This document shows, one piece after another, positions 1 through 7,613 of a DNA stretch of 24,085 nt (its first letter is position 1; each line of letters begins with the position of its first letter). The position numbers were made by a program, and so were the translations under genes. Origin of the DNA: DAOUAJ01 sp034433615. GTDB lineage: Bacteria; Chloroflexota; Anaerolineae; DUEN01. Location: contig DAOUAJ010000257.1 of NCBI GenBank assembly GCA_034433615.1, positions 1 to 24,085 of the forward strand, given 5' to 3'. A model generated the notes under the pieces. That model saw nothing but the letters and a program-made list of their open reading frames with translations. It was not told where the DNA came from and made no database searches.

Positions 1-840
1 CAGCTCTTGTTCTAGCAGCCCCTGCACGTACATGACGAAGTGGGGAGCCTCGATGGGGAAGGGGTTGGGAGTGAAATGCAGGGGCTCGGCGGCGGCCATG
101 GCTGCTTCTTCCGCGGTGATGTGGCCGTCTTTGACCATCAGGTTGAGCACCACCCGCTGGCGGGCGGCCGCAGCTTCGGGGTTCTCCAACGGATTGTAGC
201 GCGCGGGCGATTGGAGCAGCCCGGCCAGCAGAGCACACTCTGCCAGGTCCAACTCGGCCGCTGACTTCCCGAAATAAGCCTGCGCTGCCGCCTCAATGCC
301 GTAGGCGAAATGGCCGAAATAGCTGTAATTGAGATAAGTAGCCAAAATCTCGTCTTTCGAGTGAGTGGCGGTGAGCCGCCAGGCCAGCCAGGCCTCACGC
401 AGCTTGCGCCGCAGTGTGCGTTCCTGGCGCTCGGCAGGGGGCAGCAGCAGGTTGCGCACCACCTGCTGGGTGATGGTGCTGCCCCCGCTGACGAGCCGTC
501 CCTCTCGCAGGTTTGACCACACCGCGCGGGCGATGGCCCAGGGATCAAAGCCGGGGTGTTGGTAAAATCGGCTGTCCTCGGTAGCGATCACCGCGTTCTG
601 ACAGGCCCGGGGGATGGTCGCAAGCGGGATCGGCGTGTGCTTGCCGCCTTGGGGGTCAATCACCTCGTACAACAGACGGCCATGCCGATCCAGAATGAAG
701 GTGCTGGGCGCAACCTGACGCTCGTGCAGGTGCTCAGGCGAGGGGAGGCCAGCCAGGAGATGAGCAATGGCCAGCCCCAGGCTGAAGGCGAGCGTGCTAA
801 ACAGGATTAACAGACGACGCGCGGTTCTGGAAGGTTTCAT
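1..840 (-). CDS. Class A penicillin-binding protein, glycosyltransferase-51 part (3' end outside window)
   Basis: This is the N-terminal 280 residues of a bifunctional peptidoglycan synthase; the frame stays open to the window edge, so the transpeptidase domain is not visible. Residues about 8-31 form one membrane anchor. The GT51 domain follows with its standard motifs: EDSRFYQHPG (catalytic Glu at residue 88), GGSTITQQ (119-126), RRKLREA (144-150, second Glu 149) and KDEILATYLN (162-171). Family knowledge says it polymerises lipid II outside the membrane. ATG at 840 is the first possible start because an in-frame TGA lies 15-18 nt upstream; no good Shine-Dalgarno is visible. It is the last visible gene of the minus-strand envelope run, 59 nt after the SDR gene. 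Which class A subtype it is (1A or 1C) cannot be decided without the C-terminus. Confidence 0.93.
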   Translation of the reverse strand, partial: MKPSRTARRLLILFSTLAFSLGLAIAHLLAGLPSPEHLHERQVAPSTFILDRHGRLLYEVIDPQGGKHTPIPLATIPRACQNAVIATEDSRFYQHPGFDPWAIARAVWSNLREGRLVSGGSTITQQVVRNLLLPPAERQERTLRRKLREAWLAWRLTATHSKDEILATYLNYSYFGHFAYGIEAAAQAYFGKSAAELDLAECALLAGLLQSPARYNPLENPEAAAARQRVVLNLMVKDGHITAEEAAMAAAEPLHFTPNPFPIEAPHFVMYVQGLLEQEL

Positions 841-899
841 CGTGTATACAGACGATCATCCTGGGGGCATGGTTCCTGAAGGTCATGCGTGGTGCCCTC

Positions 900-1673
900 T
901 CATAAACGTCGCAAGTGAAATCCGCCGTCTACGTTGATCACCTCACCGGTGGAGAAGGGAAAATGGCCTTCAGCAATGGCGACCACGGCGCGGGCGACGT
1001 CGTCCGGCTCACCCCAGCGCCGGATAGGCGTCAGCCCCTCGGCAATCAGGCGATCATACTTCTCTTTGACGGCGCTGGTCATGTCCGTTTCAATGATGCC
1101 TGGCCGCAACTCATAGACATTGATGCCGTAGGGGGCCAAGCGATCCGCATACAGTTTGGTCATCATCGCCAGGCCTGCCTTGGAAATGCAATACTCCCCC
1201 CGGCTCAGGCTGCTGGTGTAGGCGCTGATCGAGCCGATGTTGATGATCTTAGGCTCCTGGATAGTGCCAGCCTGGATCAAGTCAATCATCGCTCTTGCGA
1301 CCAGTTGGGTCAGGAAGAAGGGGCCTTTGAGATTGACTGCCATCACTTCGTCGTAGCTGGCCTCGCTGAGTTCAAGAAGGTCTACCCGCTGCCGGGGAGC
1401 CATGCCCGCGTTGTTGACCAGCAGGTCAATACGGCCATATCGGTCCAGGGTCTCCGTCACCAGCCGACTGCGGTCCGGCGCGCAGGCGATGTCGGCCTGG
1501 ACAGCCACCCCCAGGCCGCCAGCGTTCTCCACCAGGCGCACCGTCTCGGCAGCAGCCTCCGCGTTCCCGCGATAGTTGACGACGACCGCCCAACCTCGTT
1601 CGGCCAGAGCCAGGGCAATGCCGCGCCCGATCCCGCGGCCGGCCCCCGTCACCAACGCCACGCGACTACTCAT
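900..1673 (-). CDS. SDR-family NAD(P)-dependent oxidoreductase (FabG-like)
   Basis: This is a 257-residue classical short-chain dehydrogenase/reductase. It shows the Rossmann glycine motif TGAGRGIG (9-16), NNAG (87-90), Asn114, catalytic Ser148 and the YCISK Tyr161/Lys165 pair, and ends in the usual substrate loop and INVDGG strand. The family reduces or oxidises hydroxy/keto groups; FabG-type ketoacyl reductases and sugar dehydrogenases both look like this, so the substrate is open. The start chosen is ATG 1673, because AGGAG lies 11 nt upstream of it; a TTG at 1697 would put that Shine-Dalgarno inside the coding region. The neighbour 100 nt upstream is a GH88 uronyl hydrolase, so oxidation or reduction of a uronic-acid-derived sugar is a plausible but unproven role. 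Confidence 0.9.
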   Translation of the reverse strand: MSSRVALVTGAGRGIGRGIALALAERGWAVVVNYRGNAEAAAETVRLVENAGGLGVAVQADIACAPDRSRLVTETLDRYGRIDLLVNNAGMAPRQRVDLLELSEASYDEVMAVNLKGPFFLTQLVARAMIDLIQAGTIQEPKIINIGSISAYTSSLSRGEYCISKAGLAMMTKLYADRLAPYGINVYELRPGIIETDMTSAVKEKYDRLIAEGLTPIRRWGEPDDVARAVVAIAEGHFPFSTGEVINVDGGFHLRRL

Positions 1674-1737
1674 TGCCGGTCGTTCTCCTCTGACCAACGA
1701 ATTTCGGTTGCTGCTGTTTGGTCACTCCCTGCGTGCC

Positions 1738-1793
1738 ACGTAATGCGCAATTCACAATACGTAGGTACACGCATTACGCATCACGTATTACGT
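1738..1793. repeat. Imperfect palindrome built of CGTAATRCG words
   Basis: Two 25-nt arms (1738-1762 and 1769-1793) are imperfect inverted copies, 17 of 25 positions pairing by my count, around a 6-nt centre. The words ACGTAAT, ACGCATTACG and CACGTATTACGT are iterated. The element fills most of the gap between the GH88 and SDR genes and overlaps the 3' end of GH88, supplying its stop codon. It may be a short dispersed repeat or a transcript hairpin. Confidence 0.6.
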
Positions 1794-2877
1794 TGCTCAA
1801 CGCTTCCAGGAAAAAGTAATCGCCCCACATCACGCTCTCGTCCACGCCCAACCCTTTCCGCTGATGGTAGATGCCATGCTTGAGGATGCCCTCCCAGCCG
1901 GGCGTGTCTACAGCCAGAAACTCCGCGCTGGTCAGCGTATCCAGGATACACAAGGCATACTGGCGGTAGAGATGAGCGTGAGCCGGATTGCCCGTGAGCC
2001 TGGACAGGTTCCACATCCCACTCGCAGCGATCGCCGCGGCCGAGCTTTCGTAGGGTAGCACGGGGTTGGGTTCGTCCCAATCGTTCGGCGGCACACCGTG
2101 TGGGGGAGTGCGCTCGATGTAGTAGTTGGCGCAAGCCTCGGCGGTGCTCAGGAAGCGCACATCTTGCGTGAAGGAGTAGGCCGTGCCGAAGCCGTAGAGT
2201 GCCCAGGTCAAGCCCCGCGCCCATGAGGAATCGCCGCGCCATCCCTGGTGCGTGCTCTGGCGCAGGAACTCGCCCGTCTCCGGGTCAAAGATCCCCTCGT
2301 GCGCCGTGCTGCCGTCCCCGCGCACCAACGTACGCCGGGTCGTCAAGCAGTGTTGACAGGCGATTCGCCACAGGTTTTCGTCTTGGGTTTGTTGCGCGGC
2401 GTAGAAGATGACTCCGACGTTCATCATGATGTCAATGAACAGGCTGTTGTCCGCGACAAACGAGCAGAGGTAGCCACCCTTTTCTTTGAACCGTAGCGCC
2501 AGCGTGCATCCTGCTTCGATCACTACATCGTTGACCGCTTTTTCGCCGGTCAGGTCATACCAGCGCTTCCAGGTGGGCCAGAACAGGAAGCCTAGATCGT
2601 GCACGGTCCGGTCCGTCTTGCGATGCTCGATCAGGCGGGAGTAATGTTCCGCCTTCTCACGCCACCAGCGATCGCCGGTGTGCTGATAGATTAGCCACAA
2701 TTGCCCGCCCAGGAACCCCTCGCACCAGTTCGTCCACGCCTCGCCGCTATGCTTCCATTTACCATTCACCGTGTATATGGGGAAGTAATCGGGGTATGTC
2801 TCGATCAGATAGTGCAATTGTCGCTGAGCAAAGTCGAAGGCCGCGTGAGTTCTTTCCGAAAGGCTACCGTTGCTCAT
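1774..2877 (-). CDS. Glycoside hydrolase family 88, unsaturated glucuronyl hydrolase
   Basis: This is a 367-residue protein matching the alpha6/alpha6-barrel unsaturated glucuronyl hydrolases in length. The HDLGF motif (Asp94) and the DIMMN motif (Asp149) correspond to the two catalytic Asp residues of the Bacillus GL1 enzyme; WCEGFLGGQLW (51-61) and WARGLTWALYG are further family hallmarks. The enzyme hydrates the double bond of a 4,5-unsaturated uronyl group at the end of an oligosaccharide left by a polysaccharide lyase. No signal peptide is seen, so it is probably cytoplasmic. Start ATG 2877 has AAGGAG 9 nt upstream; further in-frame codons reach 2991 but would overlap the sortase gene. 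It lies 34 nt after the sortase stop, so is probably in the same transcript. Its last codons and TAA lie in the palindromic repeat at 1738-1793. Confidence 0.88.
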   Translation of the reverse strand: MSNGSLSERTHAAFDFAQRQLHYLIETYPDYFPIYTVNGKWKHSGEAWTNWCEGFLGGQLWLIYQHTGDRWWREKAEHYSRLIEHRKTDRTVHDLGFLFWPTWKRWYDLTGEKAVNDVVIEAGCTLALRFKEKGGYLCSFVADNSLFIDIMMNVGVIFYAAQQTQDENLWRIACQHCLTTRRTLVRGDGSTAHEGIFDPETGEFLRQSTHQGWRGDSSWARGLTWALYGFGTAYSFTQDVRFLSTAEACANYYIERTPPHGVPPNDWDEPNPVLPYESSAAAIAASGMWNLSRLTGNPAHAHLYRQYALCILDTLTSAEFLAVDTPGWEGILKHGIYHQRKGLGVDESVMWGDYFFLEALSNVIRDA

Positions 2878-2911
2878 AGCAGGGATCTCCTTAAGAACAC
2901 AGCCTACCATG

Positions 2912-4144
2912 CTATGGACCTTGATTGGCAAAATCCAGCAAAGGCTGACGACCGGTCGGCGGGATGGGGCGCTCCAGCGGCAACAGGACATCCGCCGGCC
3001 GGGCTACCACGATTACCCGATGGGTGTTGCTGGTGTACGGCCAGCACGCCACCAGAGTCAGGCGCTCGTCCGGGAAGGGACCGATCCAACGCGCGTTCTC
3101 CTCTCGCACCGCCAACGGCTCCCCCTTTTCCTTGACGATCATCTTGAGCTGCACCATGTACCAGAAAGGCCGCCCATCGGCATAAAGCACAACAGTATCC
3201 CCTGGCCGCAAATGCTCCAGGTGGCGGAAGACCTCCCCTTTGATATTGTGATGCCCTGAGAGGACGATGTTGCCTGCCTGACCGGGCAACGCCGATCCTT
3301 TATGCCATCCGGCTGCATATTCCGCCACCTCCCACACTGCCGTCGCCTGCCCATCCACGTCAACGATCTTCTGGCCGACGGGCACGACTGGCGCGTCCAA
3401 TCCGATGCTATCAGCCACAATGCGATCAGGCGGCCGGGTAGCCGCCAAACGAGGAGGACGCTTGGGAAGCAACTCCCACAGTTCTTCATCATCCTGCTCT
3501 TGAGGAGAACGCGTCGGCGTCGGTAGATATAACTCCGCCTTGGATGGAACTCCCAATGCCACGAAGCTGATCTCTGTGGTCGCCTCTACGGTGATCGTGG
3601 CCTCAGGTACCGCCACAGTCGCAGTCACCGTAGGGATGGGTGGCGAAGGCGTCGCCGTGGCCGGGGGTGTGGGCGACGGTGTAACTTGATCGGCGGCCGC
3701 CTCGTTGGTCATTGACGCTGGTGTGAGAGCAAGAGCCATCGGCGTTTGAGGCGCGAGCGTTACCATCGCCGACGCGACCCCCGATGAGGAGGCCAGGGGG
3801 CGTCGCCAACTGTACCAGATCAAGGAGCTCAGCACGAGCAGGAGTACGATGGCCGCCAGGATAGCCGGCTTCGGAACGATATACTGGCGGGTAGCGTTTT
3901 CCCGGTCCTGGCCTGGCAGCCGGGGGGAGCCCCTTCGGCTCTGGACGGTGAAGGCCGGGCAGAGCGCATGTCGTCCGCCCAGGCAGTAGCGAGCCTGGAT
4001 GTCGCGTCGCGGCCGCGCGTTGACGTTCATCAACGCGCACCGATTCCCCGCGTCAGGCTGTAAGGTAGGAGGATCGGTGATTCTCGGTCCCCCCAGAAGA
4101 GGGCAAACCCGCAGCTCAGGCTCAAGCACTTTACCCTCAACCAT
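2912..4144 (-). CDS. Membrane sortase with N-terminal four-cysteine domain
   Basis: This 410-residue protein has an unusual order of parts. Residues 10-65 hold a cysteine module (Cys14, Cys36, Cys54, Cys62; RYCLGGRHALCPAF at 52-65), which would face the cytoplasm. A membrane helix (about 94-112) and a Thr/Pro-rich linker (150-215) follow, then a sortase domain (about 238-385). The sortase triad is visible as His298 in SGHHN, Cys367 in TLVACWPY and Arg376 in THRVIVV; the usual TLxTC is TLVAC here. Sortases cleave a sorting signal and make a transpeptide bond at the cell surface; the substrate is not evident. Start ATG 4144 is preferred over a later Met (residue 39) because it keeps the cysteine domain and overlaps the plsC stop by 8 nt, suggesting coupling. 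Confidence 0.85.
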   Translation of the reverse strand: MVEGKVLEPELRVCPLLGGPRITDPPTLQPDAGNRCALMNVNARPRRDIQARYCLGGRHALCPAFTVQSRRGSPRLPGQDRENATRQYIVPKPAILAAIVLLLVLSSLIWYSWRRPLASSSGVASAMVTLAPQTPMALALTPASMTNEAAADQVTPSPTPPATATPSPPIPTVTATVAVPEATITVEATTEISFVALGVPSKAELYLPTPTRSPQEQDDEELWELLPKRPPRLAATRPPDRIVADSIGLDAPVVPVGQKIVDVDGQATAVWEVAEYAAGWHKGSALPGQAGNIVLSGHHNIKGEVFRHLEHLRPGDTVVLYADGRPFWYMVQLKMIVKEKGEPLAVREENARWIGPFPDERLTLVACWPYTSNTHRVIVVARPADVLLPLERPIPPTGRQPLLDFANQGP

Positions 4145-4832
4145 AAACGCCACGATATTCAGGAGGAAGCAGCTCCGCCAGCCGGCGCATGATCTGCTCC
4201 GTGTATGCGTCCAGTTGGTCCCCTTTGACCCGGTTGGGGGTGCCAGGCAACGTAAACGGCTCGCCAACCACCACCCGAATGGTTGGCCGGCGCAGGCGGA
4301 ACAGGCTACGGAAGGCCTTCTCCTGGCCACTGATACCGATTGGCAAAATAGGTGCACCGGTATGGGAGGCCAGATAAGCCGTGCCACTGCGTCCGCGTTG
4401 CAACACCCCTGCCCTGCTCCGTGTCCCTTCTGGGGCAATGCCCAACACACCGCCAGCATTCAGCACCGCCAGGGCCTTGCCCAGCGCCTGACGATCCACT
4501 TCGCCGCGATTGACGAAGATAGCATTGCCGATCGCCCGGAAGAGGGGGCCAAAGATGGGATGGACACCCCATTTTTCGCCCGCGAACACGGTGGTCCGTA
4601 ACGGCAGAATGGCGAAGACGATGGGCGGATCCAGCCAGTGCAAATGGTTGGTGACGACCAGCAGCGGACCTTTCGTCCGGCGTAGATGCTCAGCGCCGAC
4701 GATCTCGATGTGAAACAGCAGGCGCAAAAGAATCCAGATCAAGGCGCGCGTGAACCGGTAGAGCCAGGGGGTCTCCAACGCTCGTGCCGCGATCGCTTCT
4801 GCTGTATCCGACAGGTGAACAGGCTGCGCCAT
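4137..4832 (-). CDS. plsC: 1-acylglycerol-3-phosphate O-acyltransferase (PlsC family)
   Basis: This 231-residue acyltransferase carries the catalytic HX4D motif as NHLHWLD (His63, Asp68) and the glycerophosphate-binding motif PEGTRSR (134-140). The family transfers an acyl chain from acyl-ACP or acyl-CoA to lysophosphatidic acid at the inner face of the membrane, giving phosphatidic acid; hydrophobic residues 29-45 fit membrane association. The length is typical. The gene starts 7 nt after the LysM lipoprotein stop and its 3' end overlaps the sortase start, so it sits inside a compact envelope operon. Other PlsC-family members act on other lysolipids, so the exact acceptor is inferred from the motifs alone. 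Confidence 0.9.
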   Translation of the reverse strand: MAQPVHLSDTAEAIAARALETPWLYRFTRALIWILLRLLFHIEIVGAEHLRRTKGPLLVVTNHLHWLDPPIVFAILPLRTTVFAGEKWGVHPIFGPLFRAIGNAIFVNRGEVDRQALGKALAVLNAGGVLGIAPEGTRSRAGVLQRGRSGTAYLASHTGAPILPIGISGQEKAFRSLFRLRRPTIRVVVGEPFTLPGTPNRVKGDQLDAYTEQIMRRLAELLPPEYRGVYG

Positions 4833-4839
4833 AGCTGAT

Positions 4840-5835
4840 TCAACGTCCAGGAGTAGGAGTAGGTAGCCGGCGACCCTGGGCCAGGACGGTGTAGGTAATC
4901 ACCGGCCCTCCCACCGGCACGACTTCGATCCGAAAGGTCGTCTCCCCGCCGCGCGGGATCACGTTATGCTCAGGCACATCCCGGCGCACGCCGATCACCC
5001 GCCCCAGCGCATCGTACACGGTGACGACCACGTTCACGCCCACTGCCTCTTCCGGGCCGACGTTGGCGATACGGCCAGTGACACGATAGGCCGCATAGCG
5101 CTCCCCAGTGCCGAGTGCATCCCGTATCTCCAGGTCCCGATAATAACTGCCAACGTAGGCGGGGACTCCGCTCAGCGCGCTGGTCTGATAGCTGGCGAAC
5201 GACGCCGGCGCGCTGTCAAATTGTACCATAAAGGGAGCTCGCTCGCCCGGCTCGATCAGGTCCGCCTGAACGAAAGCCACCGCCTGTCCCACCTTCTCCT
5301 GTTCATCGCTCAGCAGGGTAATCTCGACCTGGACCTGTTCCAGGGGCACGTCGCTGGTGTTCAGCACCTCTCCCAGGCACCAAAGCTCACCCGTGGGCGC
5401 CCGGCTGAAGGTCAGGTTCTGGATCTTGAACGGCATCGGCGTAGGGGTCGGTGTGGGCGTGCTGCTTTCCAGGAGTGATTCTTCATCCAGAGGGATGATC
5501 AGGGTCTGGCCGATCCGCAACAGTCGCGGGTCCAGGATGCCATTGGCCTCTTGCAAGGCCTTGACCGTCACATCGAACTGAGCAGCGATGCGCAACAAGT
5601 TATCGCCGCGCTGAACCACGTAGATCACCGGCGTGGGGGTGACCGTGGGCGTGGGTGTCGGTTCCGGCGTGTACGGCGCAGGCGTAGCCGTCGGTCGGGG
5701 CGTAGCCTGGAGCTGCGCGACGATGGTAGGCGTGGGCATCGGCGTCGGCGTAGGCCGGGTGATAACCTGCCCACAGGCAGCGATCAGCAAACCGGCAGCG
5801 ATGATCAGCAAAGTTCGAACATATCCGGTCAGCAT
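4840..5835 (-). CDS. LysM-domain lipoprotein with two FxLYD-like domains
   Basis: This is a 331-residue exported lipoprotein. A hydrophobic signal segment ends in the lipobox LIAAC (Cys21). A Thr-Pro linker (26-69) leads to one LysM module (about 72-116: YVVQRGDNLLRIAAQF ... RIGQTLIIP), which family knowledge links to peptidoglycan binding. A second Pro-Thr stretch is followed by two beta-sandwich domains (about 135-235 and 240-320) with the pattern G.V.N......V.V.V...D..G.V, as in FxLYD domains. ATG 5835 is chosen because it gives a proper signal peptide; in-frame sequence upstream reads into the serS leader. AAGGA is only 4 nt upstream. It is the first gene of the envelope run, behind the extended -10 promoter at 5869. 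It is likely a wall-associated scaffold; no enzyme motif is seen. Confidence 0.87.
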   Translation of the reverse strand: MLTGYVRTLLIIAAGLLIAACGQVITRPTPTPMPTPTIVAQLQATPRPTATPAPYTPEPTPTPTVTPTPVIYVVQRGDNLLRIAAQFDVTVKALQEANGILDPRLLRIGQTLIIPLDEESLLESSTPTPTPTPMPFKIQNLTFSRAPTGELWCLGEVLNTSDVPLEQVQVEITLLSDEQEKVGQAVAFVQADLIEPGERAPFMVQFDSAPASFASYQTSALSGVPAYVGSYYRDLEIRDALGTGERYAAYRVTGRIANVGPEEAVGVNVVVTVYDALGRVIGVRRDVPEHNVIPRGGETTFRIEVVPVGGPVITYTVLAQGRRLPTPTPGR

Positions 5836-5868
5836 GGGATCCTTGAGCGAAAACGTATTGCGTAGGGG

Positions 5869-5877
5869 ATTATAGCA
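5869..5877 (-). promoter_or_regulatory. Extended -10 promoter for the LysM-plsC-sortase run
   Basis: On the minus strand the sequence reads TGCTATAAT, a perfect -10 hexamer with the TGn extension, 33 nt upstream of the LysM start codon. No good -35 is visible at 17 nt, as is common for extended -10 promoters. It is divergent from the serS promoter about 30 bp away. Confidence 0.65.
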
Positions 5878-5899
5878 CAACGCTGGCAGAGAACTTACT

Positions 5900-5928
5900 T
5901 TGACAACGTCAAGGCTGCGTGTTATACT
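5900..5928 (+). promoter_or_regulatory. Sigma-70-type promoter for the serS leader
   Basis: TTGACA (5900-5905) and TATACT (5923-5928) are separated by exactly 17 nt, placing transcription start near 5935, about 25 nt before T-box Stem I. The -35 box is half of a short inverted repeat, TTGACAACGTCAA (5900-5912), which may be an operator. Confidence 0.8.
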
Positions 5929-5955
5929 CCGTCCACAATCAAGAACGGTAAACAG

Positions 5956-6210
5956 CAGTGACGGAGACCAGTAAGCCGTTGCAGTGCTCTCAGAGAGCCG
6001 CCGGACGGTGCGAGGCGGTAGCACGGGCGGCCGAATCCCCTCCCGAGTTGTTCGCCGGAACGGCTTTGGACCCAGTATGGTGAACCGGTTCGTCCCCGTT
6101 AGCGGACTGGGTCATCGAACCCGTTAAGGCTTCGTCGCGTGAGCGCGAGGCGAATCCAGGTGGCACCACGAGCGCGCCCCTCGTCCTGGCTGGTCGAGGG
6201 GCGCTTTCAT
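5956..6210 (+). promoter_or_regulatory. Serine-specific T-box riboswitch of serS
   Basis: All the expected T-box parts can be read. Stem I has AGTA (5970-5973) facing GAA (6033-6035 region) around the specifier loop. The apical part has AGAGAG (5992-5997), a CCGCC/GGCGG helix (5998-6002 / 6014-6018) and a terminal loop ending GGTGCGA. The codon following GAA is TCC (6036-6038), a serine codon. The T-box sequence AGGTGGCACCACG (6158-6170) carries TGGC (6161-6164), which pairs with GCCA ends; G as discriminator fits tRNA-Ser. It ends in the hairpin at 6174-6204. The known mechanism is that uncharged tRNA-Ser stabilises the antiterminator and lets RNA polymerase enter serS. Confidence 0.93.
6174..6210 (+). 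terminator. T-box intrinsic terminator before serS
   Basis: GCGCCCCTCG (6174-6183) pairs perfectly with CGAGGGGCGC (6195-6204), followed by TTTCATTT. The left arm (CCTCG) can instead pair with CGAGG at 6146-6150 next to the T-box sequence, giving the mutually exclusive antiterminator. Confidence 0.85.
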
Positions 6211-6212
6211 TT

Positions 6213-6277
6213 AGCGGTCAGCCATCAGCGATCAGCAGTCAGCTATGAAGCTGATGACCGACGGCTGAAAGCTCAGG
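6213..6277. repeat. Tract of iterated AGCNGTCAGC-type words
   Basis: Between the T-box terminator and the serS ribosome-binding site lie clustered words such as GGTCAGC, ATCAGCGATCAGCAGTCAGC and GCTGATGACCGACGGCTGA, partly inverted relative to each other (ATCAGC versus GCTGAT). The same words recur at 7716-7760 and 7810-7850, so this is probably a dispersed short repeat family. Confidence 0.6.
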
Positions 6278-6290
6278 AATAGGAGGCATC

Positions 6291-7571
6291 ATGTTGGACA
6301 TTCGGGTCATTCGAGAACAAACTGCAATGGTCAAGGAGGCGATGCGTAAACTGGGGGCCGAGGACGCGCCGATTGATCACGTGCTGGAGCTGGACGAAGC
6401 GCGGCGGGCTCTCCTGACCGAGGTGGAGACATTGCGTTCACGCCGCAACGCCGGCAGCAAGGAGATCGGCCGGCTCATGCGGGAGGGAAAGCGCGCTGAG
6501 GCGGAAGCGCTCAAAGCTGAGATGAGTGCCATCAATCAACGCATCCCTGAACTGGAGGAGCGCTTGCGACAGGTGGAGACAGAATTACAGGACGCTCTGC
6601 TGCGCATCCCCAACCTGCCCCACCCTAAAGTGCCGACGGGCAGAGACGAGAGCGAAAATGTAATCGTCCGCACCGAGGGAGAGCCGCGATCTTTCGATTT
6701 TGAGCCGCTGCCCCACTGGGATTTAGGGCCGGCATTGGGCATCCTTGACTTCGAGCGAGGGGTGAAGATCTCAGGCACCCGCTTCTACGTGCTTAAAGGG
6801 TTGGGCGCTCGCCTGCAGCGCGCCCTCATCACCTGGATGATAGACCTACACGTCAACGAGCACGGCTACACGGAAGTCTACCCACCGTTTGTCGTCAAGC
6901 AGGAATGCCTGGTGGGCACGGGGCAGCTCCCCAAGTTCGCTGACAACCTGTATCATGACGTGGAGGACGATTTCTGGTGGGTGCCCACGGCTGAGGTGCC
7001 AGTGACCAACCTCTATCGCGACGAGATCTTGCCGCCGGGCAGCCTGCCCATCTACCATGTGGCTTACACGCCTTGCTGGCGACGGGAGAAGATGTCGGCT
7101 GGGCGAGACGTGCGCGGCATCAAGCGCGGCCATCAGTTCGACAAAGTGGAGATGGTCAAGATCGTGGAGCCATATGCTTCTGATGAAGAACTGGAAAAGT
7201 TGGTAGACAACGCGGAGGATGTGTGCCGGAGGTTGGGAATTCCGCACCGGGTGGTGCAGATGTGCACTGGGGATTTGAGCTTCACAGCCGCGATGAAGTA
7301 CGATGTGGAGATGTGGGCGCCAGGTTGCCGGGAGTGGCTGGAGGTCAGCTCGTGCTCGAACTTCATGGATTTCCAGGCACGGCGGGCTAACATCCGCTAT
7401 CGGCCGGCTCCAGGGGCGCGTCCGGAGTTTGTGCACACGCTTAATGGCTCAGGGTTGGCGTTGCCACGGGTGATGATCGCCATCCTGGAGAACTACCAGC
7501 AGAAAGATGGGTCGGTGATTGTGCCCGAAGTGCTGCGCCCATACATGGGCGGGGTGGAGGTCATTAGCTGA
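6291..7571 (+). CDS. serS: Seryl-tRNA synthetase
   Basis: This 426-residue class II aminoacyl-tRNA synthetase attaches serine to tRNA-Ser in the cytoplasm. Residues about 1-110 are the N-terminal antiparallel coiled coil that holds the long variable arm of tRNA-Ser. The catalytic core contains motif 2 (CWRREKMSAGRDVRG, about 259-274, continuing to HQFDKVEM) and motif 3 (LNGSGLALPRVMIAILENYQ, from about residue 384). The TAEVPVTN serine-site segment is present. The length is normal. The start has AGGAGG 5 nt upstream. It stands alone behind a serine T-box riboswitch, so its expression should rise when tRNA-Ser is uncharged. Nothing suggests truncation. Confidence 0.97.
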   Translation: MLDIRVIREQTAMVKEAMRKLGAEDAPIDHVLELDEARRALLTEVETLRSRRNAGSKEIGRLMREGKRAEAEALKAEMSAINQRIPELEERLRQVETELQDALLRIPNLPHPKVPTGRDESENVIVRTEGEPRSFDFEPLPHWDLGPALGILDFERGVKISGTRFYVLKGLGARLQRALITWMIDLHVNEHGYTEVYPPFVVKQECLVGTGQLPKFADNLYHDVEDDFWWVPTAEVPVTNLYRDEILPPGSLPIYHVAYTPCWRREKMSAGRDVRGIKRGHQFDKVEMVKIVEPYASDEELEKLVDNAEDVCRRLGIPHRVVQMCTGDLSFTAAMKYDVEMWAPGCREWLEVSSCSNFMDFQARRANIRYRPAPGARPEFVHTLNGSGLALPRVMIAILENYQQKDGSVIVPEVLRPYMGGVEVIS

Positions 7572-7613
7572 GACGCTGCTTTAAAAATAACCGCACCGGG
7601 CATGCGATGGGCG

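Noticed and set aside
915..1883. 322-codon open frame on the plus strand
   Set aside because: Antisense to the SDR and GH88 genes, both with full catalytic motifs; the translation has no recognisable domain and no ribosome-binding site.
4145..4459. Upstream extension of the sortase frame
   Set aside because: It overlaps the conserved plsC gene and has no family resemblance; the protein is taken to begin at ATG 4144.
5836..6024. Upstream extension of the LysM lipoprotein frame
   Set aside because: It would cover the serS promoter and T-box Stem I and would bury the signal peptide inside the protein.
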